The translations under genes and the position numbers were made by a program. 9,831 nucleotides of DNA. It comes from Pirellulales bacterium (GTDB lineage Bacteria; Planctomycetota; Planctomycetia; Pirellulales; JAICIG01). The stretch is from NCBI GenBank assembly GCA_025924495.1, contig JAICIG010000299.1, forward strand, positions 1-9,831. Reading direction: 5' to 3'. Below are positions 1 through 6,258 of the stretch, piece by piece. Below the pieces are notes generated by a model, which saw only the letters and a program-made list of their open reading frames with translations, was not told the origin of the DNA and searched no databases. Every line of letters begins with the position of its first letter. The stretch's first letter is position 1.

Positions 1-266
1 CCCTGCACCGTGCAACCGCGGTTTTTGGCCAGGTAGATCGAAGATCCTCCCATTCCACAGCCGACGTCAAGCACGCGCTGGCCGCCTTGGATTTCCGCCG
101 CCGCGGCCAACGTTTCGGTAAGCTGCTGTTGTGCGACGGCGGGCGATTCGCCGGCGTGCCAAAGACCATGATGGATGTGTCGGCCCCACAGCAGGCGATA
201 AAACAGCGTTCCCAGGTCGTAATGCCAGCGAATGACTTCTTTGCGTACGGTCGGACAGCAGATCAT
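1..266 (-). CDS. SAM-dependent methyltransferase, tocopherol/quinone type (N-terminal part, runs off left edge)
   Basis: This is the N-terminal 88 residues of a class I methyltransferase; the rest lies beyond position 1. The start is ATG at 266-264, with an AAAGGA ribosome-binding sequence 12 nt upstream. Residues 13-35 carry a helix-rich segment with 'TLFYRLLWG' and 'HIHHGLWHAGES', the pattern seen ahead of the SAM domain in gamma-tocopherol/MPBQ-type methyltransferases. Residues about 70-86 carry motif I, 'VLDVGCGMGGSSIYLA', which binds S-adenosylmethionine. From family knowledge it should methylate a small, probably lipophilic acceptor such as a quinone, tocopherol or isoprenoid, but acceptor specificity lies in the missing part. 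It follows the YceI gene on the same strand after a 107-nt gap, so the two may be co-transcribed. Confidence is high for methyltransferase and moderate for the subfamily. Confidence 0.88.
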   Translation of the reverse strand, partial: MICCPTVRKEVIRWHYDLGTLFYRLLWGRHIHHGLWHAGESPAVAQQQLTETLAAAAEIQGGQRVLDVGCGMGGSSIYLAKNRGCTVQ

Positions 267-373
267 GACGAGGAAGAATCCTTTACGATGATGGAGAGCG
301 GGCGATTGCAGGAGCCAAGCAGCGCCGAAGCGACCGGCAGCGCGGTCGAATGACCGTGGAATCTGAAAGCCGG

Positions 374-1099
374 TTACTGTTTTCGCTCTCTGACTCGGCC
401 AGCGGCTACCTGAGGCCTGCCGAGCAGGATTTCCCCGTAAATCGTCAGTTCATCGGTGACGCCGACTGCTCCGAACGCCTTGGAATAAGGCTCGATGCCA
501 TAATCGGTTTGCCGGATCTCGAACGAACCGCGCACGCGGGCGCCGTCCGGTTGCTCGATCACTTCGGCGTCGAACTTGAGCGGACGTTTCACGCCGTGCA
601 GCGAAAAGTCTCCTGCGAGGCGGTACAGCGGGTGACCGGCGTCGGACTGCTTCTTGAGCGGTATTGCCGAAGCGAGTTTGAATGTCGCGGTCGGATATTT
701 GCGAACGTCGAGGACGTCGGCGCCAACCATGTTCGCGGTGACTTCCTTTTGCCTCGAGGCAGCAGTTTCGCCCTCCAAACCGAGGTATTTGCGGGCTTCC
801 GCCGTGTCCGCGATGAAGCTCGGCATGTCGAATACGATCTCGCCTGCCTGGCTGCTGGCGCCCAGCAGAATGACGCCCGATTTCACTCGTCCTACCACTG
901 CGTGCTCATGGCCCAGACCGACCTTGCCCACATAGATGTAGACCCGGCTCGCTTCGACGTTGACCTCTTTTTCGCTGCCGCCCTTACGTTCTGCGGCGCG
1001 AATCGGCCGGGACTCTGCGGCTAACAGGACAGCTAGCAAAGCCAGGGTTGGAAGCCGTGCGGCGCGAAACCACCGCACGCCATTTCCTGCGATCGCCAT
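374..1099 (-). CDS. YceI-family periplasmic protein with signal peptide
   Basis: The protein has 241 residues. Residues 1-36 look like a Sec signal peptide: arginines at 9, 13 and 16, a hydrophobic stretch at about 17-28 (LPTLALLAVLLAA), then small residues where cleavage could occur. The mature part is a complete YceI lipocalin-like beta-barrel: 'SRVYIYVGK...GLGHEH' near 51-66, 'GEIVFDMPSF' near 86-95, 'DVRKYPTATFKL' near 131-142, 'LAGDFSLHGVKRPL' near 161-174 and 'RQTDYGI' near 196-202. Family members bind long polyisoprenoid or other lipids inside the barrel in the periplasm. The start is supported by GAAAGGA 8 nt before the ATG; the stop is TAA. It is divergent from the ABC exporter and upstream of the methyltransferase, which fits a role in lipid or isoprenoid carriage. 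The ligand cannot be read from sequence. Confidence 0.93.
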   Translation of the reverse strand: MAIAGNGVRWFRAARLPTLALLAVLLAAESRPIRAAERKGGSEKEVNVEASRVYIYVGKVGLGHEHAVVGRVKSGVILLGASSQAGEIVFDMPSFIADTAEARKYLGLEGETAASRQKEVTANMVGADVLDVRKYPTATFKLASAIPLKKQSDAGHPLYRLAGDFSLHGVKRPLKFDAEVIEQPDGARVRGSFEIRQTDYGIEPYSKAFGAVGVTDELTIYGEILLGRPQVAAGRVRERKQ

Positions 1100-1360
1100 T
1101 TTTCAAATCCTTTCAAGAGGTTTCCGGACCGTCGTAGTCCCCTGGTCTGCCGCTTCGATCTTGATTGATCCTGGGCGACCGACATGTCTCGTCCGCCGGT
1201 AGAAGCGTAAAACTCAGCCAACGGCGCGCGCGATCTGCCGAGAACCAGCGTTTTCCTTTGTCGCGATTGCTCTTCTCGCCGGCGCCGCGGCTTTGGTAGA
1301 GTTTGGCGCGGGCGTCCGGCCAGACGCTCCGCATCTCCTTGAATTCTCTGACTGCGTAAC
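1100..1360. promoter_or_regulatory. Divergent intergenic region between YceI gene and ABC exporter operon
   Basis: These 261 nt separate two oppositely directed transcription units, so promoters for both must lie here or overlap the gene ends. The YceI ribosome-binding site is at the left edge (GAAAGGA read on the minus strand). I could not find a convincing -35/-10 pair at correct spacing for either direction, nor an operator-like dyad. A 73-codon open frame on the minus strand (1334 to 1113) has no recognisable motifs and I treat it as chance. Confidence 0.45.
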
Positions 1361-2485
1361 GTGCTTTCGTTCGCGCTCAAAACGCTGCTCTGCGATCGCG
1401 GCAAGCTGCTCACGGGTTTGGCCGGCGTCATGTTCTCGCTGGTGCTGGTGAGCGTACAGGGCGGCTTATACCTTGGCCTGATGCGCAAGGCCAGCGTGCT
1501 CATCGATCACTGCAGCGCCGACATCTGGGTCGGGCATCCAATGGTCGACAATGTCGACCTGGCAAGAGAAATCCCCGAGCTATGGCTCAATCGCCTGCGC
1601 GGCATTCCTGGCGTTGAGGCGGTTAAACCGTATATCGTCGGCAAGGGAACTGCGTCGCTCGCCAGCGGCCGCATGGAAGATGTGTGGATCATCGGTTCCG
1701 ACCCGGCCTCGATGCTGGGCACGGCATGGGGTTTCATCGAAGGTTCGCCCGAAGAACTGAAACGCCCTGACGGCGTGAGCTTCGACGAAGTCGACGCCGC
1801 TAAACTCGGCGATCCGCACGTCGGCGATTGGCTGGAGGTCAACGGCCGCCGCGCAAGAATTGTCGCGCGCACCCGAGGAATCACCGGCTTCATCACCATG
1901 CCGTATCTGTTCACGACCTTCGAGACCGCGCGCCGGATGGCGCATACGACGCCGGGGGCTTGCTCGTTCTTTCTCTTGAAACTGGGGCGGGGCGAAAACT
2001 CCGATCGCGTCCTGAACGCGGTTCGCCGCCGAGTTCCTCAAGCCTCGGTTTATACGCCCGAGCAGTTCGCCCGCATCTCGCAAGATTACTGGATGAAGCG
2101 GACCGGAATCGGCATCAGTTTTGGCGCGTCGACCGTGCTCGGCTTGCTCGTCGGCTTGATGATGGTCGGCCAAAGTCTGTATGCGCTCGCGCTCGACCAT
2201 CTCGACGAGTACGCCACGCTCAAGGCGCTCGGCGCCGAAGATCGACACGTTTGCGGCGTAATCTTCATTCAGTCGCTGACGATCGCCGCAGCCGGTTCGT
2301 TGGGCGGGCTGGCGATCGTCACGGCCATTCGCCGTTTCTGGAATTCGCCGCTTGCCCCCGTTGAGATCCCGCTGACGCTGATGGGGCTGGCCGTCGGCAT
2401 GGTCGTCGTGATTTGCCTGGCAGCATCGCTGCTGCCGTTCCTGCGGATTCGTCGCATCGATCCCGCCATGGTTCTGATGGGATAG
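1361..2485 (+). CDS. ABC transporter permease, MacB/FtsX (DevC-like) family
   Basis: This 374-residue inner-membrane permease has the four-helix MacB/FtsX layout. TM1 is at about 15-38 ('LTGLAGVMFSLVLVSVQGG'), a large periplasmic domain spans about 39-248, and three C-terminal helices lie near 252-277, 298-324 and 336-361. The coupling segment 'DEYATLKALGAEDRHV' (282-297) and the tail 'RRIDPAMVLMG' are typical of DevC-type subunits that pair with a DevA ATPase and a DevB adaptor. I place the start at GTG 1361: it gives the usual short cytoplasmic leader 'MLSFALKTLLCDRGK' before TM1, and a stop lies in frame just upstream at 1349. No strong Shine-Dalgarno sequence precedes it. The ATPase gene follows after 12 nt. 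Family members extrude lipids, peptides or drugs by mechanotransmission rather than through a classical channel. The substrate is unknown. Confidence 0.92.
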   Translation: MLSFALKTLLCDRGKLLTGLAGVMFSLVLVSVQGGLYLGLMRKASVLIDHCSADIWVGHPMVDNVDLAREIPELWLNRLRGIPGVEAVKPYIVGKGTASLASGRMEDVWIIGSDPASMLGTAWGFIEGSPEELKRPDGVSFDEVDAAKLGDPHVGDWLEVNGRRARIVARTRGITGFITMPYLFTTFETARRMAHTTPGACSFFLLKLGRGENSDRVLNAVRRRVPQASVYTPEQFARISQDYWMKRTGIGISFGASTVLGLLVGLMMVGQSLYALALDHLDEYATLKALGAEDRHVCGVIFIQSLTIAAAGSLGGLAIVTAIRRFWNSPLAPVEIPLTLMGLAVGMVVVICLAASLLPFLRIRRIDPAMVLMG

Positions 2486-2497
2486 CTCGGGAGTTTC

Positions 2498-3280
2498 ATG
2501 GAAGACATTGTGATCCGCGCCGCCGGCGTGTCGAAGAGCTATCGCACAGGCGATAGCGTCACCCCGGTGCTCGATAACATTGATTTAACTGTTGCACGCG
2601 GCGAATGCGTCTATCTGGTCGGTCCTTCGGGCAGCGGAAAGACCACGCTGCTCTCGATCGTCGGCTGCGTGCTTTCGGCAGATGCCGGAAGCCTGCAGAT
2701 TCTCGGGCTGAATGCACTGCTGTTCTCGCCGACCGAACAGGCCCGCTTTCGTCGCGAGAAGATTGGGTTCGTGTTTCAACGGTTTCATTTGTTCAATGCG
2801 CTGACGGCAGCCGAAAACGTCTGCGTTGCGCTCGACCTGCTGGGCTGGCCGAAAGCTCGTTCGCGCCCTAAGGCGATGGAATTGCTCTCGTTGGTAGGTT
2901 TGCAAGACAAAGCCGCAAATCGCGTCACTCGGCTGAGCATGGGGCAACGCCAGCGCGTGGCTTTCGCTCGGGCATTGGCCGGCGACCCCGACTTGATCCT
3001 GGCCGACGAGCCGACAGCGTCGCTCGATGCTGACTCGGGCTACAACGCCATGCATGTGCTCAAGAACTTGTGTCGCGATCTCGGCAAGACCGTCGTCGTC
3101 GTCACGCACGATTCGCGGATCTACCCGATGGCCGATCGCATCTTGCGACTTGCCGATGGACGAATTGTCGGCGAAGACGCCGGGACAACCTCTGGCTTCG
3201 ATCGCCGCGACGCTGCGTCCGGATCCGAGTCGTCGATTCCGCAAAGGTCGGATCAAGGAGCGAAATCATGCATCGAGTGA
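2498..3280 (+). CDS. ABC transporter ATP-binding protein (DevA/LolD/MacB-type)
   Basis: This 260-residue nucleotide-binding subunit has every motif needed for ATP hydrolysis: Walker A 'GPSGSGKTT' (42-50), Q-loop glutamine 94 in 'FVFQRFHLF', signature 'LSMGQRQR' (146-153), Walker B 'LILADEP' with catalytic Glu171, D-loop 'SLDA' (175-178) and switch His204 in 'VVVTHD'. Met replaces the first Gly of the canonical LSGGQ; this position is variable and the serine and second glycine are kept. The 'LLS.VG.VL..D.G...I.G' pattern after Walker A is typical of the LolD/MacB/DevA group. Translation starts at ATG 2498 with CGGGAG upstream, 12 nt after the permease stop, so the two are surely co-translated. 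A 36-residue low-complexity tail (about 225-260) extends past the core and overlaps the adaptor's ribosome-binding site and start. Confidence 0.95.
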   Translation: MEDIVIRAAGVSKSYRTGDSVTPVLDNIDLTVARGECVYLVGPSGSGKTTLLSIVGCVLSADAGSLQILGLNALLFSPTEQARFRREKIGFVFQRFHLFNALTAAENVCVALDLLGWPKARSRPKAMELLSLVGLQDKAANRVTRLSMGQRQRVAFARALAGDPDLILADEPTASLDADSGYNAMHVLKNLCRDLGKTVVVVTHDSRIYPMADRILRLADGRIVGEDAGTTSGFDRRDAASGSESSIPQRSDQGAKSCIE

Positions 3281-4185
3281 GATTGGCGATGATGGCCGCG
3301 ACGGCAGCAGCGTCCGTCTTCCTCGCCTGGGCGGCGCTGTTCGGAACGCCGGCCGCCCCGCCGACGGGCGTCGTTGCGAGCGAATCGGAAAGCAATGAAG
3401 CGGAAGACAGCGGAAGCCGACCGGGGGCGTCGACGCCGCGGATCTTCGCCGATGGAATCGTCGAGGGAGCGAATCAGGAGCTCTCGCTCCGCTTCGAGCT
3501 TTCGGGCCGCATCAAGGCCGTCCATGTTCGCGAGGGAGATGTTGTGAAGACGGGCGACGTACTCGCCGAGCTGGAAACCGACGCCGCCGAGTTGCAGCTT
3601 GCCGATTCTCAAATTCGCCTTAAGATCGCGATGGCCGAACGCGATCAGTTTGTTGGCGAAACGATGCGGCGGACGCGGGAGGTCGCGAGTGAACCACGCG
3701 CGGATGTTTCTAAGCCACAGCTCAGCCGCGAGCAGCAAACCATTGCCGACGGCAAGACCGAACTGGCTTTGACCGCAGTTCGCCGCGATCAATTGCTGCT
3801 GGACAAATGCCGGCTGCGGGCGCCGAACGACGGCGTCGTGCTGCGCGTCGTTCCGCAAGCGGGAGAGTTTACCGGACCCGCCGACGAACGCGAGCTGTTC
3901 ACGATCGTCAGTCACGGACCCATGCGAGTTCGCGCCTTTATCGAGGAACTTGACGGCCTGCGCGTCTGCCGCGGGCAGCGTGCGGTCGTCTCTGCCGCCG
4001 GCGAATCTCACACGCCCTATCTGGGGACCATTGCCGCTTGTTCGCTTTACTTTCGCCCGAAGTCGCAACGACTGCTCAAGCCGGGCGAACGGTTGGACCT
4101 GCGCATTCGCGAAGTGGTCATCGATCTCGATGACGGCCACAGCCTTTTGATCGGACTGCCGGTCGAGGTCTTCATCGAGCCGTGA
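3268..4185 (+). CDS. HlyD-family periplasmic adaptor (membrane fusion protein, DevB-like)
   Basis: The protein has 305 residues from ATG 3268, which is chosen because AAGGAG lies 7 nt upstream and an N-terminal membrane anchor follows directly. A longer in-frame start at 3070 would lie deep inside the ATPase gene and lacks this support. Residues 8-26 form the anchor and 28-58 an acidic, Pro/Ser-rich linker. Residues 72-102 are the first lipoyl half ('LSGRIKAVHVREGDVVKTGD'), about 103-180 a helical hairpin, and 183-202 the second lipoyl half ('LRAPNDGVVLRVVPQAGEF'). Beta-barrel domains follow to the C-terminus. Adaptors link an inner-membrane ABC permease to the periplasm or an outer-membrane channel. 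The start overlaps the ATPase end by 13 nt, which indicates translational coupling. At 305 residues it is short for a DevB, and no TolC-like gene follows. Confidence 0.92.
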   Translation: MHRVRLAMMAATAAASVFLAWAALFGTPAAPPTGVVASESESNEAEDSGSRPGASTPRIFADGIVEGANQELSLRFELSGRIKAVHVREGDVVKTGDVLAELETDAAELQLADSQIRLKIAMAERDQFVGETMRRTREVASEPRADVSKPQLSREQQTIADGKTELALTAVRRDQLLLDKCRLRAPNDGVVLRVVPQAGEFTGPADERELFTIVSHGPMRVRAFIEELDGLRVCRGQRAVVSAAGESHTPYLGTIAACSLYFRPKSQRLLKPGERLDLRIREVVIDLDDGHSLLIGLPVEVFIEP

Positions 4186-4636
4186 CCTCGAGCCACAAAC
4201 GCCCAAACCCAAGAGCGCCTTGGTAACGGCAAGAATTAATGACCGGGCGCCATGGTTATCCAACAAATCTGGATTACTTCGATGCGCGGTAGCAATCTAT
4301 TTACCTGTCCGGTCTGCGGTCTTGCGGAGCGGTCCGAACCGCCATAGGTCGAAATGAGTGCGGCTTCCGAGGAGAGATCGCGGCTGTCTCGAAGACGGTC
4401 GATTATGAATACGCTGATCTGCGGCGGCAGATGGCGACGATCGACGCCCCGCTGCCGGCCAAGGGCGTTGGCCTGACCGGCGGCGCGGCGTGCAAAGGTT
4501 GTCGCCAAGCGCGTCCGGCGGATGGTATCAGTGTGCGTCGTCAAGTATCGTGGAGCAATCACCCAGAGTCGACCGTCATCCGGGAATAAGCGGCCATTTT
4601 TATCGGCCGCGGATTCGTGCCCGTCTATTTCCACGC
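4186..4636. other. 451-nt stretch without a recognisable gene
   Basis: No open frame here shows a known motif on either strand. A 21-codon plus-strand ORF from ATG 4281 contains 'TCPVCG' but lacks a ribosome-binding site and stops at once. A 5-bp hairpin (4329-4342) and a 6-bp hairpin (4590-4610) are the only local dyads I see. No convincing terminator for the exporter operon was found. Confidence 0.5.
4590..4610 (+). other. Short hairpin upstream of the YdeI-like gene
   Basis: A perfect 6-bp GC-only stem (GCGGCC at 4590-4595 and GGCCGC at 4605-4610) encloses a 9-nt AT-rich loop. It lies 26 nt before the ATG at 4637. No T run follows, so a factor-independent terminator is unlikely. It could be a 5'-leader structure or chance. 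Confidence 0.25.
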
Positions 4637-5236
4637 ATGACCAAAACAGACCAGCGCATGAATCCTAAGGTCGACCGATATTTGCTTAGGGCCGAAAAGT
4701 GGCAGAAAGAATTCAAGCGACTGCGAACAATCGCTCTGGGATGCGAGTTGACCGAAGAACTGAAATGGGGGCAGCCTTGCTACACGCTTCAGAACAAGAA
4801 CATCGTGATCATCCAGGGATTCAAGGAATACTGCGCGTTTTTGTTCTTCAAGGGCGCCTTATTGAAGGACATTGAGGGCCTGCTTGTCAAACCTGGCGAG
4901 CATACGCAGGCGAGTCGGCAAATCCGCTTCACCAATGTTCGGCAGATCGTCAAGCTCCAACGCGTCTTGACGGCCTATATTCACGAAGCCATCGATGTGG
5001 AAAAGGACGGTCTGAAAGTGAAGCTTCGACAGACCGCCGACCTGGAAATGACTGAAGAATTTCAGACGAAGTTAGACGAAAGCCCGGCCTTGAAAAAGGC
5101 TTTTTATGGGTTGACGCCAGGACGGCAAAGAGCCTACCTGTTTCATTTTTCTCAGGCCAAACAAGCGAAGACCAGAGAATCGCGGGTCGCCAAATGCACA
5201 ATGCAAATCCTGAAGGGAAAGGGATTGCATGACTAA
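4637..5236 (+). CDS. YdeI/OmdA-like protein (DUF1801 domain)
   Basis: This 199-residue soluble protein matches the YdeI/OmpD-associated family over its whole length. The YdhG-like DUF1801 fold spans about 25-125, with 'ELTEELKWGQPCYT' (37-50), 'IVIIQGFKEYCAFLFFKGALL' (56-76) and 'ASRQIRFTN' (92-100). The basic C-terminal segment 'GLTPGRQRAYLFHFSQAKQ' to 'TRESR' to 'ILKGKGL' (about 158-197) is the family's OmdA-like end. No enzymatic function is established; Bacillus relatives have been linked to resistance to antimicrobial peptides. ATG 4637 and ATG 4658 are both possible starts. The second gives the common family start 'MNPKVD', and neither has a clear Shine-Dalgarno sequence. By eye the gene is more AT-rich than its neighbours and stands alone between gene-free stretches, so horizontal acquisition is possible. 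A MITE-like element begins 17 nt after its TAA stop. Confidence 0.88.
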   Translation: MTKTDQRMNPKVDRYLLRAEKWQKEFKRLRTIALGCELTEELKWGQPCYTLQNKNIVIIQGFKEYCAFLFFKGALLKDIEGLLVKPGEHTQASRQIRFTNVRQIVKLQRVLTAYIHEAIDVEKDGLKVKLRQTADLEMTEEFQTKLDESPALKKAFYGLTPGRQRAYLFHFSQAKQAKTRESRVAKCTMQILKGKGLHD

Positions 5237-5253
5237 CGGCGGCCATCGTGTTA

Positions 5254-5320
5254 GAGCCTATCCGAGAAATGGTCTCGTAGAGGAGGCGTCTCGCCTCCTT
5301 TCCGGTTCTCGGATAGGCTC
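5254..5320. mobile_element. 67-bp MITE-like palindromic element flanked by TTA repeats
   Basis: Perfect 15-bp terminal inverted repeats (GAGCCTATCCGAGAA at 5254-5268 and its complement at 5306-5320) are bordered on both sides by TTA (5251-5253 and 5321-5323), which looks like a 3-bp target-site duplication. Inside is a second perfect dyad: AGGAGGCG (5281-5288), a 3-nt loop, and CGCCTCCT (5292-5299). There is no coding capacity. A TNA-type duplication is known for part of the IS5 family, so a transposase of that kind is a candidate mobiliser (inference). It sits 17 nt past the YdeI-like stop, and its transcript would fold into a long hairpin that could affect 3'-end formation, although no T run follows. 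Confidence 0.78.
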
Positions 5321-5323
5321 TTA

Positions 5324-6006
5324 GCTTAGCATTCACGCCCACACAGTTGCGACGACGGCTCACGGCATGGCCCCTGCCAGCCAAGCCCGCATCTGCCCTA
5401 CTAGCGTTTCTGCGGTCGGGTAACGCCATTCATCGGTCCGACACGCCGACGCAGGCCTGCAGGCCGCGTTTGTTCGCGTCGATGAAATCGACAGACGCAG
5501 CTTCTTCGGAGTCAACAGGCGCGGCAGATTCACGCTCCGTCGCAGTTTGGTCGCTGTAAGCCTCGCCTGCTCGGGGCGATGCCACCGCGTGAGGAAAATG
5601 CGCGCTGCGTTTGAACCAAAGAGAACGATCAAAAGGGCCGCTCCGTGGAAATCTGCTGTGGAGACCTGTACTTTCCGTGCTGGAGCCTATGCCCCGGGCC
5701 ATTGCCCGTCTGGCGGCCGAGATTGCGGCGCGGGTGGATGCAGCTAAACCACAAACGATGCCGGCGGCACATCAGAAAGCAGCCCACTTTGGCGACGAGA
5801 AGTCGGCCAGCAAGGCACCGCGAGCCAAGGGATGGGGCGGCCGAGTCGGTGACAGAGTTCCGCATCAAAACTCGGGGGTGATATCGCGCCGAAGTTGCGC
5901 GTTTGGGAATTCTCACCGTCCCATCAATACGGCGGAACGAAAGAATTTGAACTGCCAAAATGAGCCCCGCTGCTCAATCGTTGGTTCACTATCTATCCAA
6001 TTTGCC
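5324..6006. other. 683-nt stretch without a recognisable gene
   Basis: Several overlapping open frames exist on both strands (plus 5347-5559, minus 5632-5360, minus 5702-5430, plus 5611-6264, minus 5958-5629). None shows a family motif, a signal peptide or a convincing ribosome-binding site, and the plus 5611-6264 frame runs antisense into the LRR C-terminus. A 12-bp perfect palindrome, GGCCTGCAGGCC, lies at 5454-5465. The region may hold decayed sequence, but I cannot identify a parent gene. Confidence 0.5.
5957..5976 (-). terminator. Weak terminator-like hairpin after the LRR array
   Basis: Read on the minus strand, TGAGC, a 6-nt loop and GCTCA form a 5-bp stem followed by four T residues, starting about 30 nt after the last stop codon of the LRR array (6007). 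The position is right for the end of that transcription unit, but the stem is short and the T run is minimal. Confidence 0.3.
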
Positions 6007-6258
6007 TCAGAACGAAATTGGAAGCCCTTTTTTTGCCGCCCAGGCTTCGAAACGTTCCCGGGATTCCGCCTCGAAACGCGCTCTTTGCGCTGGCGTGAGC
6101 CATGGTTCCCCGCTGGTTGGCAACCACGCACTACAGTGCTCGGCACGTGCATCATAATCGCCACCCGACCATTCAACGTCCCACCAATCACCGCGAACCG
6201 CATATGGATCTTCGTCGATGGCGATGCCGGGCTTATCGTTGCGCAAATTCTTCAGGCC
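6007..6258 (-). pseudogene. C-terminal remainder of the third LRR protein, cut off by an in-frame TGA
   Basis: These 83 codons continue the reading frame of the upstream LRR gene directly after its TGA (6261-6259). The first residues, 'GLKNLRNDKPGIAID', align without gaps to 'SLRALRQSCPGITVD' in the first LRR gene. The following 'GDWW...W...DYD' matches 'GTWM...W...DYD' near the end of the second. The segment is therefore the original C-terminus of this paralogue and not an independent gene. It could in principle be made alone from TTG 6246, with GAGG about 10 nt upstream, giving 79 residues rich in Trp and acidic residues and ending in a short helix ('TPAQRARFEAESRERFEAWAA'). It could also be made as a fusion if the TGA is read through. 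The homology is strong; whether it is expressed is unknown. Confidence 0.75.

Noticed and set aside
350..1024. A 224-codon open frame on the plus strand
   Set aside because: It lies fully antisense to the well-supported YceI gene, whose domain motifs and ribosome-binding site fix the coding strand.
1113..1334. A 73-codon minus-strand ORF in the divergent intergenic region
   Set aside because: No motifs, and it occupies the stretch where both promoters must lie.
3070..3267. An N-terminal extension of the adaptor frame by 66 codons
   Set aside because: It overlaps the ATPase coding region, reads as arginine-rich shadow sequence, and the ATG at 3268 has a good ribosome-binding site followed by a membrane anchor.
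4281..4346. A 21-codon ORF containing 'TCPVCG', reminiscent of small zinc/cysteine-rich proteins
   Set aside because: It has no ribosome-binding site, ends after 21 residues, and no second cysteine pair follows in any frame.
4490..4636. A 49-codon upstream extension of the YdeI-like gene
   Set aside because: The extension has no family similarity and covers a GC hairpin; homologues begin near 'MNPKVD'.
5683..5690. A second copy of the MITE end (GAGCCTAT)
   Set aside because: Only 8 bases match and the following bases diverge, which is compatible with chance.
6007..6246. A separate small gene started at TTG 6246, possibly after a one-base frameshift from the ATG at 6262
   Set aside because: The segment is in the same frame as the upstream LRR gene and aligns with the C-termini of both paralogues, so a premature stop explains it better than an independent or frameshifted gene.
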